From contig NZ_CP147518.1 in the NCBI RefSeq assembly GCF_037201965.1, positions 7,061,001 to 7,125,000 on the forward strand: 64,000 nucleotides of DNA, read 5' to 3'. Numbering within the stretch: the stretch's first letter is position 1; each line of letters starts with the position of its first letter. Positions 1 through 9,924 of the stretch are shown one piece after another. This DNA is from Spirosoma sp. SC4-14 (lineage in GTDB: Bacteria; Bacteroidota; Bacteroidia; Cytophagales; Spirosomataceae). A model generated the notes under the pieces. It worked only from the letters and a program-made list of their open reading frames with translations, had not been told where the DNA came from and searched no databases. The position numbers and the translations under genes are program-made.

Positions 1-2065
1 TATCGACGAAGCCTTACGGGCTACCCTGGTGGCTCTCAACTATAAGCCCTATGCCGTCGAACTGATCGACGATATTATTCTGGAACGGGCCGATTCAAAT
101 CCTGAGCAGCGAAAAAACAGCTTTTTTGTTCAAAAAACGCCTAGTGATCATTTTCCGATCATTCTGGTTGTCGACCTTTCCCGCGATACGCAGGCCGAAA
201 TAAAAGCCCTGGCCGGTGCCATGGAGGCCGAGCTGCGAACCGAAGGGTTGGGCTACCACTATCCGCTCCTGTTTGGCGAAGACACCAAGAAAATATGGAC
301 ACTCAGGAAAGCTGGACTGGGGCTGCTGGGAAATCTCCCCGGCGACGAAAAAGCGGTAGCCGTAATTGAAGATACGGCCGTCGATGTTCGTGACCTGCCC
401 AATTATATCCGCGACTTCAATGAGATTCTACACAAGCATAATATGCATTCGGTACATTATGCCCATGCCGGTTCGGGTGAATTGCATCTGCGACCAATTA
501 TCAATCTAAAAACCGAAGAAGGCCATCGGCAGTATCGGATGATTGCCGAAGAAATTGCAACCCTTGTCAAAAAATACGACGGGTCGCTGTCGGGTGAACA
601 TGGCGACGGACGCTTGCGGGGCGAATTTATTCCGCAAATGGTTGGACCGCACAACTATGAGTTGATGCGGCAAATCAAGCATACGTGGGACCCGGAAGGT
701 ATTTTCAACCCCGGCAAAATTGTTGAAACGCCCCCCATGGACACATTCCTGCGGTATGAAGCGGGCCAGCAAACACCAGAGTTTAAGAGCTATTTTCGCT
801 ATAAGGACCAGAACGTACTGCAACATGCCGAACAGTGCAACGGGTCGGGCGATTGCCGGAAAACGCAATTATCGGGCGGAACCATGTGCCCCAGCTACAT
901 GGCCACCCGCAATGAGAAAGACACAACCCGGGCACGGGCCAACATCCTGCGCGAGATGCTGACGCGGTCGCCGAAGGAAAACCGGTTCGATCATGAAGAA
1001 ATCAAAGAGGTGTATGACCTCTGCCTGTCGTGCAAAGGTTGTAAGAGCGAATGCCCATCAAACGTTGATGTAGCCAAGCTAAAAGCCGAATTTCTGCAAC
1101 ACTACTACGACACCAACGGTGTTCCGGTTCGGTCGCAGTTGATCGCCAATTTTGCCCGCCTGTCGAGTCTGGCATCGGTTGTCCCCTGGGCCTGGAATGG
1201 CGTGTTGGGTACGCCTTCGCTCCGGCGCATTGCAAACCGTATGGTTGGTTTCCACCCCGACCGAACCATGCCTTTGCTCAGCAATGTGACGTTGAAAAAG
1301 TGGGCAGAGGACCGCCACACCCCACCACTCTCCGCACGAAGCCTTTTGCTCTTCTGCGATGAGTTTACGAATTACAACGATGTAGAGGTTGGGCAGAAGG
1401 CCATTCAGCTATTCGAGCAACTTGGCTATACGGTTATTATTCCGGAACATGGCGAAAGTGGCCGAGCGGCTTTGTCGAAAGGAATGCTGAAATATGCTAA
1501 AAAGCTGGCCGAACGGAATATTCACTTATTAAAAGATGTAGTTACGACCGAAACACCGCTGGTCGGTCTTGAGCCATCGGCCATTCTTACCTTCCGCGAC
1601 GAATATCCCGATCTGGTCGATGAATCGCTGATGGCCGATGCCAAACGACTGGCCGAAAACACGCTGACCTTCGAAGAATTCATTGCCCGTGAATCGGATG
1701 CGGGGCGAATCAAGCCAGAACAGTTTACGACCGAAAAACGGCTGATTAAACTTCATGGCCATTGCCAGCAGAAAGCAGTATCGTCGTTAGTACCGGGCAA
1801 AAAAGCGTTGTCGTTACCCGCCAATTATACGACACAGTTGATTCCTTCGGGTTGTTGTGGTATGGCCGGTTCATTTGGCTACGAAGCCGAACATTATGAT
1901 GTTTCGATGCAAATTGGTGAACTCGTCCTGTTTCCGACTGTTCGCCAGCAACCCGATGAGGTGATTATTGCCGCTCCTGGCACTTCATGCCGCCATCAGA
2001 TCAAAGATGGCACAGCACGAAAAGCCAAACATCCGGCCGAAATCTTATTCGAAGCCCTAAACTAG
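1..2065 (+). CDS. FAD-linked oxidase / Fe-S oxidoreductase (D-lactate or glycolate dehydrogenase type), 5'-truncated
   Basis: The reading frame is open from base 2, so the gene begins left of the window and the GTG at 29 is probably internal. The visible part starts in the C-terminal half of an FAD-linked oxidase (HAGSGELHLRP, then SGEHGDGRLRG and FNPGKIV). A ferredoxin-like region follows, with Cys clusters CNGSGDCRKTQLSGGTMCP and CLSCKGCKSECP that would bind two 4Fe-4S clusters. The end is a CCG-type domain (SGCCGMAGSFGYE). This single-chain fusion is typical of large membrane-associated D-lactate or 2-hydroxyacid dehydrogenases that feed electrons to quinone. The substrate cannot be read from this fragment, and the FAD-binding N-terminus is not visible. 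Confidence 0.85.
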   Translation, partial: IDEALRATLVALNYKPYAVELIDDIILERADSNPEQRKNSFFVQKTPSDHFPIILVVDLSRDTQAEIKALAGAMEAELRTEGLGYHYPLLFGEDTKKIWTLRKAGLGLLGNLPGDEKAVAVIEDTAVDVRDLPNYIRDFNEILHKHNMHSVHYAHAGSGELHLRPIINLKTEEGHRQYRMIAEEIATLVKKYDGSLSGEHGDGRLRGEFIPQMVGPHNYELMRQIKHTWDPEGIFNPGKIVETPPMDTFLRYEAGQQTPEFKSYFRYKDQNVLQHAEQCNGSGDCRKTQLSGGTMCPSYMATRNEKDTTRARANILREMLTRSPKENRFDHEEIKEVYDLCLSCKGCKSECPSNVDVAKLKAEFLQHYYDTNGVPVRSQLIANFARLSSLASVVPWAWNGVLGTPSLRRIANRMVGFHPDRTMPLLSNVTLKKWAEDRHTPPLSARSLLLFCDEFTNYNDVEVGQKAIQLFEQLGYTVIIPEHGESGRAALSKGMLKYAKKLAERNIHLLKDVVTTETPLVGLEPSAILTFRDEYPDLVDESLMADAKRLAENTLTFEEFIARESDAGRIKPEQFTTEKRLIKLHGHCQQKAVSSLVPGKKALSLPANYTTQLIPSGCCGMAGSFGYEAEHYDVSMQIGELVLFPTVRQQPDEVIIAAPGTSCRHQIKDGTARKAKHPAEILFEALN

Positions 2066-2085
2066 GTTTCAAGGGTTTCTTTTAA

Positions 2086-2123
2086 CCATTGTACAGCGTA
2101 GTTAAAATTACGTTGTACAATGG
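2086..2123. repeat. Stem-loop after the FAD/Fe-S oxidase gene
   Basis: Arms 2086-2100 and 2109-2123 (CCATTGTACAGCGTA and its complement) pair over 15 bp with one G-U wobble around an 8-nt loop. It starts 20 nt after the stop codon. Neither side has a T-tract, so it is not a classic Rho-independent terminator. It may stabilise the 3' end or bind a protein. Confidence 0.5.
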
Positions 2124-2288
2124 CACTATTCTGGCACTCGCTTACTTTTCTTCTTCCTCCACCACTGCTACCATTATATAACTGTTGACTCCACAAAGGA
2201 GGAAAAGTGATATTGCCCATTGATAATTAATATACGTCTTGTAAATTTCAGAAAACAAAAATCATATTAAAGAAACTTATATTCTGTA

Positions 2289-4841
2289 ATGATAAACTCT
2301 ATACGGCTAATTTTTATAAGTAGCTGTATTTTGTTCTGGTTTTCGGCATCGGCGCAACGTGTTCCCAACAGCACGCAACTCAAATGCGCTACGCCCGATC
2401 TGACAACAGCTCAACTACAGGCGTTGAATAATCAGGCAGCGTTTGCCTTAAAGATTAAACAAGCGTCGGGAGTTGGCCAGACCGGAATTAAATACGTGCC
2501 AATCCGTCCGCATATTTTTCGGCGTAGCGACGGAACGGGTGGCATGGCACTGGCAAAACTGAACAACATCATTGCCCTTACAAATAGCTATTACCTGCTC
2601 AACGGTAGTGGCATTCAATTCTATTTAGCCGGTACTACCCCCGACTATATCGACAACGATGCTCTCTATACTAGTTTTCCGGCTTATAATGAGACATCCG
2701 TTGAGGGTCGCGATGCGCTCAATGCCATGAACCAATATTATGTGAATGCATTCGATCAGAATAATCTGGGTGGTTATGCGCATTTTCCAAACATTGATAA
2801 CATTCAATCGACGCGCTCATTTATCCTGAATGAAAGTGACGAGAACGATCTGGGCAATCGGCTGATACCGCACGAACTTGGTCACAGCTTCAGTTTGTAT
2901 CATACATTCGGCAACCTGAGTTCGGGCACCGATGAACTGGTAACACGCGGAACCGGAGCCAATTGTGCCACAGCGGGCGATGAACTCTGCGACACGCCAG
3001 CAGACCCCTACGGCAAAACCGGAGCCACTACGGTTTACATCAATGGTTGCGAAACGTACAACGGCATTGCCAAGGATGCGCAGGGCAAACCTTATTCGCC
3101 TTCCATGACTAACATTATGTCGTATTACTTTCCCTGTACGCACGATTTCACACCAGGGCAGTATGAACGCATACAGGCCGGACTGGCCCTCCGCCAGACC
3201 CATACCTCCTATTCCCTCAATTATCCACCGACAGTGGTGGCGGCTCCCACCAATGTTTCAGCCGTAATCAACAGCGGCAATGTCGTACTCACCTGGCAGG
3301 ATAATGGAACCAATGAAATGGGCTATTTCATCGAACGATCTACCTCAGGAACAACTGGATTTGTTCCGGTAGGTGGCGTTGCTACCGATGCGACTACCTA
3401 TACAGATACGAAGGCCGCGCCACTAACTACCTATTACTACCGTGTTCGCCCATCCAATAGTACAACACAGGGAATAAGCCCTGTTGTTAGTATTGCAACC
3501 CCAGCCTGCCATCCTTTTTATTATTACAACTGTGCCGATGGCGACGGCCTGAAAAGCCTGGTTGTTAATGGCACCGTACTAAGTCAAAATTCGGGTTGCT
3601 CGCTGGGGGGATATAGTTCCAGCACGGTGGTTTCGGGCACCGTTACCAGCGGTCAGTCGGTTACGTTTACGGGCACATTACTCAACTCAACCTATTCAGA
3701 AGGCGTTGCGATCTGGGCCGATCTGAACCGGAATGGCCTGTTTGAAACCAGCCAGAACGAGCTTTTATACCAAACGCCCAGCAGCACAACGGCACCTTTT
3801 TCGGGAAGCTTATCGTTTCCGGCCAGCCTTACGGCGGGCCCAATAGCTATACGTGTGGTTGTAGCCTATAACCTGGTTCCATCAGACCCCTGTGGCATTT
3901 ACACTTACGGAGAAACGGAAGATTATCAACTCCTGGTAGTGAACCCGCCATCGGCCGATCTGAGTTTGAGTATTCAGGCTAGTAACCGCACGCCATTAGT
4001 GAATCAGACGATGAGTGTATCCGTAACAATTCAGAACAATGGGCCCAACAATGCAACAGGAATCAGTTGGCAAAACCGTCTGCCGTCTACTCTTAGTTTC
4101 GTTAGTGGCAGTGCGGGCGTTGTTAGCTCAGGCACCGCAATTGGTGGTAGTGGTATTGCAATTAACAGCGGGGCTTCGGCCACGTTTTCCTATCAGGTAA
4201 AACCTACCCAAGCGGGTACTTACCTGAATGCCGCTCAGATCATAACCAGCAACCAAACCGATCCAGACTCACAACCGGGCTCGGGTACGGGCGACGGCCA
4301 GGATGATACTGCAACCCTGGACATTCGAACACCCGACAGCAGTACGGCTATTTATGCCTCTCCTAATCCGAATCAGACACCGCTTCCGGCTGTATCGTCA
4401 AACCAGCCTGCTCCCGACCCCACAAAAGCCGATTTGTCGCTGGCCCTAAGCGTCGATACGAGAACACCGAAATCAGGGCAACCCGTAACGTTTTCGGTCA
4501 TAGTCAGCAATGCGGGCGGCTCGACGGCCAGTACGGTTGTGGTTCGGGATACATTGTGGGGAATGACGTTTGTAGGTTCGCCATCTGGTGTAAGCGTAGT
4601 AGGTAGTGGGAATGGCTACAGCATTGTTCAGGCTACAATTGCTTCGATTGCCGCTGGTAGCTCGGCTCGATTAGTCTTTACGGCTACCCCAACGTCAACG
4701 GGCCATAGTATCAATTCGGCTCAGATATGGTCGTCGACCCCATCAGACCCCGACTCAACGCCAGGTTCGGCAACGCCAACAGCCAATAATCTGAACGGCG
4801 AAGACGACACCGCTTCAATTGATCTGCGAGTGGGTTCATAA
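2289..4841 (+). CDS. Secreted M43-like metalloprotease with FnIII, GEVED and DUF11 modules
   Basis: A Sec signal peptide (about residues 1-22, ending SASAQ) opens an 850-residue exported protein. The zinc-site motif HELGHSFSLYH (H195, E196, H199, H205) fits the HExxHxxxxxH pattern of metzincin M43/M12-type peptidases. A downstream Met-turn candidate is NIMSYYF. After it come a fibronectin type III-like domain (about 320-405), a GEVED-type beta domain with CGIYTYGETEDYQLLV (about 410-555), and two DUF11-type repeats (about 560-680 and 720-850), each closing with a DPDS-rich, GxDDTA segment. No type IX secretion C-terminal tail is apparent, so I infer export or surface attachment by another route. 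The gene stands alone. Confidence 0.8.
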   Translation: MINSIRLIFISSCILFWFSASAQRVPNSTQLKCATPDLTTAQLQALNNQAAFALKIKQASGVGQTGIKYVPIRPHIFRRSDGTGGMALAKLNNIIALTNSYYLLNGSGIQFYLAGTTPDYIDNDALYTSFPAYNETSVEGRDALNAMNQYYVNAFDQNNLGGYAHFPNIDNIQSTRSFILNESDENDLGNRLIPHELGHSFSLYHTFGNLSSGTDELVTRGTGANCATAGDELCDTPADPYGKTGATTVYINGCETYNGIAKDAQGKPYSPSMTNIMSYYFPCTHDFTPGQYERIQAGLALRQTHTSYSLNYPPTVVAAPTNVSAVINSGNVVLTWQDNGTNEMGYFIERSTSGTTGFVPVGGVATDATTYTDTKAAPLTTYYYRVRPSNSTTQGISPVVSIATPACHPFYYYNCADGDGLKSLVVNGTVLSQNSGCSLGGYSSSTVVSGTVTSGQSVTFTGTLLNSTYSEGVAIWADLNRNGLFETSQNELLYQTPSSTTAPFSGSLSFPASLTAGPIAIRVVVAYNLVPSDPCGIYTYGETEDYQLLVVNPPSADLSLSIQASNRTPLVNQTMSVSVTIQNNGPNNATGISWQNRLPSTLSFVSGSAGVVSSGTAIGGSGIAINSGASATFSYQVKPTQAGTYLNAAQIITSNQTDPDSQPGSGTGDGQDDTATLDIRTPDSSTAIYASPNPNQTPLPAVSSNQPAPDPTKADLSLALSVDTRTPKSGQPVTFSVIVSNAGGSTASTVVVRDTLWGMTFVGSPSGVSVVGSGNGYSIVQATIASIAAGSSARLVFTATPTSTGHSINSAQIWSSTPSDPDSTPGSATPTANNLNGEDDTASIDLRVGS

Positions 4842-4853
4842 CCGACGCCGTAT

Positions 4854-6242
4854 CTATGCCCCAAATGGCCATTGCTTACGCACAACCGCCGAAACAAGAA
4901 ATGCAACAACGCCCGCACTAATTACGAGCAAGCCCGAAAGCATAAACGTAAGGCCCGTTGAGAAGAAAATAAAGAGCCAGACACCAATGGCCAATAACAC
5001 GGGAACTGGATATAACGGCATACGAAACGGAAATTCCGATGCTTTCCGTCGACGGTGCAACAACAACAGACCAATGGCCTGCCCAACAAACTGAACTACA
5101 ATCCGCATAGCCAGAATAGCCGTAATGACATCGCCCAGTCGGAATAAGAGACTGAACACAAACCCCAACCCGCCCAGAAAAAGCAGCGAAATATAGGGAA
5201 ACTGACGGGTTGGATGAAGCCGGGCAAAAATTGGGAAGAATTGTCCGTCGGCGGCAGCCGCGTACGGCACTCTCGAATAACCCAGCAAGACGGCAAATAA
5301 AGACGAAAAGGCAACCAGCAATACCAGCACCGTGGCTAGTTTAGCGGCTGATGGCCCATAGAGCGTTTCTACGAATGTGCTGACAATGAAATCGCTGTTT
5401 TGCGCAATTTGCCACGGCACCACACTGACCACGCTTAGGTTCATGAGCAAATACAGGGCAGCAATGCCAGCAATGGAGATAAACATGCTGGCCGGAATAT
5501 TGCGGGTTGGCTTCTGAATTTCGCTACCCAGATGGCAAACATTGTAGTAGCCTAAATAACAATAGATTGTTTTCACGGAAGCCTGCCCCAAACCAGCCGC
5601 AATCAATCCGCCACTAACCGAGCCCATCGATTGTAGTGTTTCTGCCAGCGGAATGCGCGAATTGCTGAGTCCACCCACAATTATCCAGCCGAGTGTGATC
5701 AACACAGCTCCCCACATTACCAGGCCAATCTTGCCGATAGAGTCGATTTTCCGATATAAGAGGATAATAATCAACACAACAATACCGCCCGAAACGGCCC
5801 GACGCTGCCAGTCATCGAGCGGCACCAGATACGATGCATACTGCGAAAAACCGATTGCCCCCGAAGCCACCACCAACGGTGCCTGAATCAGCGTTTGCCA
5901 AACATACAGAAACGACAGGAGCTTTCCCCAACGGCGTTCACCATACGAAATTTTCAGAAAATTATAGCTTCCTCCCGCCTGCGGGAAAGCCGCTCCCAGC
6001 TCAGCCCAAACAAAAGCATCGATAACCGACACGAGTGCGCCCAGTATCCATGCCCATAAGAATTGTGGTCCACCCAGAGTTTTAATTACCAGCGGCAATA
6101 CCACAAACGGCCCAATACCGACCATGTCGATCATGTTCAGAGCCGTTCCCTGAAGCAAATTCAGACGTCGCGGCAACACTGGCTCAACACCATGCGCTCC
6201 CGACGATCCTGACGAGGAATTGGAGGGGGTAGAATCAATCAA
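4854..6242 (-). CDS. APC-family amino-acid permease
   Basis: A 462-residue polytopic membrane protein with about 12 hydrophobic segments. The first helix carries the APC-superfamily signature region (NMIDMVGIGPFVVLPL), followed by WAELGAAFPQAGGSYNFL, typical of the AAE/LAT-like amino-acid antiporters and permeases. The N-terminal 30 residues are Ser/Gly-rich and polar. The first codon is TTG at 6242; no ATG lies between it and the first helix, so the exact start is uncertain. It converges on the metalloprotease gene, 12 nt away. Substrate unknown. Confidence 0.8.
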   Translation of the reverse strand: MIDSTPSNSSSGSSGAHGVEPVLPRRLNLLQGTALNMIDMVGIGPFVVLPLVIKTLGGPQFLWAWILGALVSVIDAFVWAELGAAFPQAGGSYNFLKISYGERRWGKLLSFLYVWQTLIQAPLVVASGAIGFSQYASYLVPLDDWQRRAVSGGIVVLIIILLYRKIDSIGKIGLVMWGAVLITLGWIIVGGLSNSRIPLAETLQSMGSVSGGLIAAGLGQASVKTIYCYLGYYNVCHLGSEIQKPTRNIPASMFISIAGIAALYLLMNLSVVSVVPWQIAQNSDFIVSTFVETLYGPSAAKLATVLVLLVAFSSLFAVLLGYSRVPYAAAADGQFFPIFARLHPTRQFPYISLLFLGGLGFVFSLLFRLGDVITAILAMRIVVQFVGQAIGLLLLHRRRKASEFPFRMPLYPVPVLLAIGVWLFIFFSTGLTFMLSGLLVISAGVVAFLVSAVVRKQWPFGA

Positions 6243-6367
6243 TGGCGTACAGGAATAATAATCTACCTAACGAACAGGCAACGGTTTGACCAAACGTAAA
6301 AGTTCGGTTTCTACAAGCCCTTTTTCCATTGTCTTATTTATGTAACAACTCATTCGGGTTTTTCTCA

Positions 6368-6403
6368 TAAAAAAGTCGCGGCCAGCATCAATGCTGGCCG
6401 CGA
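6368..6403 (-). terminator. Rho-independent terminator for the TonB receptor gene
   Basis: A GC-rich perfect stem (arms 6376-6388 and 6391-6403, TCGCGGCCAGCAT and its complement) is followed on the minus strand by a run of six T (6374-6369). It lies about 75 nt beyond the TonB receptor stop, correctly oriented for it. Confidence 0.85.
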
Positions 6404-6420
6404 TGGTAAACTTATTGGTT

Positions 6421-6478
6421 AATTAGTGATTGGTCATTAGCAACTCCATTCAAATGACCAATGGCTATTGACCAATTA
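6421..6478. repeat. Heptamer-based inverted repeat at the 3' end of the TonB receptor gene
   Basis: A perfect 10-bp core (ATTGGTCATT at 6429-6438, complement at 6453-6462) encloses a 14-nt loop. Weaker pairing continues outward. The surrounding bases break into 7-nt units such as TTAGTGA/TTGGTCA and ATGACCA/TTGACCA. The right arm reaches the stop codon at 6476-6478. It belongs to the hairpin family described at 40274-40334. Confidence 0.6.
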
Positions 6479-9400
6479 ATTCAGCAATTGGTCGAACGTC
6501 AGGCTGATATAGTACATCGAACCAATGCTTGGATTACCCCACGATTGCGTATAGAGTTTATTGGTCAGGTTTGTACCACCCACTTTCAGAATTGATTTGA
6601 TCGATGTAACCTTCTTGCTAATCTGCGCATCGAGCGTACCATAGGCCGGAATGATTGTTTGCTTCTGAGCCGTGGCCAGCGTATTGGCAAAGCTCGATTC
6701 CCACAGGAACGAATCCTGATGACGCCATACAACATTGAAGCCAAAACCACTTCCGGCCAGGTTCCGGTTACCGAACGAAATATTGTAACGGTACTTTGGT
6801 GTGTTGAAGAACGTCACAAAACCATCGGGAATCTGATTCTGATCGATCAGGTAATTCGACGACACGTTGGCACCAACCATGTAGTTACCCGGCAGCACAT
6901 AGTCTAAACCAATAGCCCAGCCTGCATTTTTCAACTGCGTTGTCGAATTGACCGGATAGAAGTAAACATTCCGTGTCGACGAGCTGGTTAGTTGCAGAGC
7001 CGAGGTTGGATCAGTAAGGGAAACGGGTTGCTTGCCCTGCACTACCGTTTGGGTTCCGAGGAAATTCAGGAAACGGTTGTAGTAGTAATAGGCATCGATG
7101 AAGAGTTTATTGCCAAGCAATCCTTTATACCCCACTTCATAGGTTTCGACCCGCTCAGGATCATAACCAGGATCAACGGCGGTCTTCAATTGCCCGAGTG
7201 CCTGTGGCAGTGCGGCTGCTCCACCCTGCTGCAACGTTGCGCCAAATGTCTGCACCGACTGGAGCGTATAGACCGGGTTGGTGCTGAAGTTATACCGCTG
7301 TTTCAGGAATGGCAGGCCACCAATCAGGTGTGCACTGGGCGTGTTAAGGTCGATGTACTGATCCTGGGTAGTTGGAATACGGAAACCCCGCTGGAACGAC
7401 GCCCGGAAGTTATGCACTTTGGCAACAGTCAACACCGCCGACAAACGGGGGCTAACCTGGGCTTTAAAGTTCTGGTTCTTATCGTAGCGAAGCGAGCCCG
7501 TCAGTTTCAGCACATCGGCCAGCGTTTTCGACGCTTGGGCATACGCACCGTATTCATCAATGGTAAACTCTTTCCCATTTTCGTCGCGGGCAAAAAGCGT
7601 CCCTTCCGAATTGAGCGCATACCGCCGAACGTTGCCACCAACGATCAATTCAACAACTTTTGGATCAATCAGCTTATTGAAATTATACATGGCTTCGCCA
7701 TGATAGAGGTTGGTTTTATCCAGAAACCGCGCCCCTACGCCCGTTGCATCGCCCGGAATAGGTTTACCCGCTACCGCATCAAATGCCTGCTGGAAAGCAG
7801 CCGTTCCGGGTATCAACCGTCCCTGGTCGGCTGTGCCACGTGCTACGTTCAACCACGTATTCTGCTGGCTTGCAGCATAGGTTTGTGCTGCGGTTGCGGC
7901 CGTTGCCGGTGTTTGGCCCGAAGCTAGTGCCTGCAAAAAGGCTCCTGCATAGCCCGTAAAAGCAGTTTGTGCATAGGTCCCAAAGAAAGTAGGGAACCAC
8001 TTGGCGGCACTACCACTCCAGGCTTCGTTGATACCCTGCCCCAGTGTTCCGGTGGCATACGCATCACCCGACCGTTCCTGCGTGGTGTAGGCCCGCACAA
8101 AGAAATTAGAACCACGGAGTTCGAGCTTATACTGGCCTAGTTTAAAGCCTTTGATATAATACCGATCGGCACCCGTATAGACCGTAGTTCCAGTTCCCCA
8201 GTTTGCCTGAAAAATGGCTTCTACATTATCGTTCAAACGATAGTGAAGGGCACCATTCAGTTTTAGGTTCGTAGCATCGTAGTTGACCAGATCACTTTCT
8301 TTATACCCCGTCCGTGCAATATTCAGATTCGGGATAATAGAGTTAAAAATCTGCTGGGGCGTAAGACCCGTAAGTTGTGGCAGTGTCATATTACCAGCCT
8401 GCGGAATGGGCGTAGAAGCAATCAGCCCCAATACTTGCGAGGTACCATTTGCACCCGTTCCGGGTTGACCGTTGCCGAATAGATTCGAATACAGGTTGGC
8501 ACTGGCATCGCCGTATACATTTACGCCATCATACCCTGGATTATTCGTTTGATTACCGGTTGCTAAATTATACCCATTCGTAAAGCTCTGGTCCCGATAG
8601 TCGGTTGCCTGCCAGTCTTTCGCCGACAGGTAGGAAACACCAACCTTAAAAGCAAATCGGTTATTGAACGCTTTGGCATACCGGAAGGCCGCATCGTAGA
8701 ACGGTGTAGTTGCGGTTGTTCGGTTGCTGGCATTCATAACGCCACCTTTTACGTAGGCACTAAGCCCCTGATATTGGAATGGGCTTTTTGAGGTCATCAG
8801 CAATAGCCCATTGATCGCGTTAGGACCATACAAGGCCGAAGCCGCACCCGGCAGAAGTTCAACACTTTCCAGATCCAGTTCCGAAACACCGGCAATGTTA
8901 CCGACCGAGAAGTTCAAGCCTGGTGCCTGATTATCCATACCGTCGAGCAGTTGCACCACGCGCGTGTTACCATTCGCACCAAAACCGCGTACGTTAACCG
9001 ACTTAAACGTTAGGCTTTGCGTGCTCATATCAACGCCCTTAATGTTCTGCATGGCGTCGTAGAACGATGCCGAGGGAGTCGACTGAAACGAACGTATGTC
9101 TAACCGCTCAACTGATACCGGCGATTTAAGCACACTTTCTTCGACCCTCGATGCTGCCACAACAACTTCCTGGCCAAGAGTAACCTGCTCTTTTAGCGAA
9201 ATAGCCATATTGGTCCGGTCGCCGGTAATCTCAAATTCCTGCGTCTGAAATCCAACCGACGAAACGGCAATAGTGAACGGTGTTGGCGTACTGGTTGTCA
9301 ATGAAAAGTTGCCTTTCTGATCGGTGATTGTGCCTATAACCTTGCCTTTAACAGCAATGGCAATACCGACCAGATCATCATTGGAGCCTTCGGCAGAAAC

Positions 9401-9493
9401 TTTCCCTGAAATATGCGTTTGTGCCATAGCACCCGCACTTAACAGACAAAAAAGGCCCAGAAACAGCAATAAATAAGTAATAGATTTTTGCAT
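6476..9493 (-). CDS. TonB-dependent outer-membrane receptor with carboxypeptidase-regulatory-like N-domain
   Basis: The start is placed at the ATG at 9493 (MQKSITYLLLFLGLF), which gives a proper Sec signal ending AGAMAQ; the frame extends 27 codons upstream without coding sense. The mature protein begins with a CarboxypepD_reg-like beta domain (HISGKVSAEGSNDDLVGIAI), then a plug domain (VNVRGFGANGNTRVVQLLDG), then a 22-strand-type barrel ending in an aromatic residue pattern (YYISLTFDQLLN). It would import a large ligand through the outer membrane using TonB energy. There is no SusD partner beside it, so a SusCD polysaccharide system is unlikely; a siderophore, cofactor or peptide ligand is possible. 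A strong terminator follows. Confidence 0.88.
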   Translation of the reverse strand: MQKSITYLLLFLGLFCLLSAGAMAQTHISGKVSAEGSNDDLVGIAIAVKGKVIGTITDQKGNFSLTTSTPTPFTIAVSSVGFQTQEFEITGDRTNMAISLKEQVTLGQEVVVAASRVEESVLKSPVSVERLDIRSFQSTPSASFYDAMQNIKGVDMSTQSLTFKSVNVRGFGANGNTRVVQLLDGMDNQAPGLNFSVGNIAGVSELDLESVELLPGAASALYGPNAINGLLLMTSKSPFQYQGLSAYVKGGVMNASNRTTATTPFYDAAFRYAKAFNNRFAFKVGVSYLSAKDWQATDYRDQSFTNGYNLATGNQTNNPGYDGVNVYGDASANLYSNLFGNGQPGTGANGTSQVLGLIASTPIPQAGNMTLPQLTGLTPQQIFNSIIPNLNIARTGYKESDLVNYDATNLKLNGALHYRLNDNVEAIFQANWGTGTTVYTGADRYYIKGFKLGQYKLELRGSNFFVRAYTTQERSGDAYATGTLGQGINEAWSGSAAKWFPTFFGTYAQTAFTGYAGAFLQALASGQTPATAATAAQTYAASQQNTWLNVARGTADQGRLIPGTAAFQQAFDAVAGKPIPGDATGVGARFLDKTNLYHGEAMYNFNKLIDPKVVELIVGGNVRRYALNSEGTLFARDENGKEFTIDEYGAYAQASKTLADVLKLTGSLRYDKNQNFKAQVSPRLSAVLTVAKVHNFRASFQRGFRIPTTQDQYIDLNTPSAHLIGGLPFLKQRYNFSTNPVYTLQSVQTFGATLQQGGAAALPQALGQLKTAVDPGYDPERVETYEVGYKGLLGNKLFIDAYYYYNRFLNFLGTQTVVQGKQPVSLTDPTSALQLTSSSTRNVYFYPVNSTTQLKNAGWAIGLDYVLPGNYMVGANVSSNYLIDQNQIPDGFVTFFNTPKYRYNISFGNRNLAGSGFGFNVVWRHQDSFLWESSFANTLATAQKQTIIPAYGTLDAQISKKVTSIKSILKVGGTNLTNKLYTQSWGNPSIGSMYYISLTFDQLLN

Positions 9494-9924
9494 AGGTGGC
9501 TTGGTAAAAAATGGTTGATTCGTGTATCCATCTAGTTTGCTGCTAACATACGGATAAGTCTGCTTTTTGTACAAAAAAATCTTCAGATTAATAAATTATC
9601 TAAAATCCTTTGACGCTTTTGTCTGCTAAAAGTTACTTTACCAGGCAGACAAACCCCGGTTAACCATCAATTAATCAAGTCATTGTCGCTCGGTATGAAT
9701 CACATTTGGCAATGCTATGCCCTGCAAAATCACTCAGTTTCTCCAGCGAAAGCTAACCATCTCGTATGTAGCGAATTGTCGGCACAAAATTCTCCCACAA
9801 AATAGCCTCTTCGGCTATAACCCACTGAAAGGAAATGATAAACAAATAGTAAATCTGAATGTACGGTGTCTTTTCCTCCAATATCTTCTTTGCATTCAGT
9901 TTCTCAACCATACTCTTTAAGACT
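9494..9924. other. 431-nt divergent intergenic region
   Basis: AT-rich spacer between the divergent TonB receptor and Gfo/Idh genes. It should hold both promoters, but I see no full TTG-N19-TAnnTTTG match. The only clear structure is a small 6-bp hairpin, ATAGCC/GGCTAT, at 9802-9818. No coding frame of interest is present. Confidence 0.5.

Noticed and set aside
6992..7927. A 311-codon open frame on the plus strand inside the TonB receptor gene
   Set aside because: It lies entirely within, and antisense to, a clearly recognised receptor, and its translation shows no family features; GC-rich codon bias of the opposite strand explains it.
9802..9818. Small ATAGCC/GGCTAT hairpin in the divergent gap
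   Set aside because: A 6-bp stem with a 5-nt loop is common by chance, and it is not followed by a T-tract.
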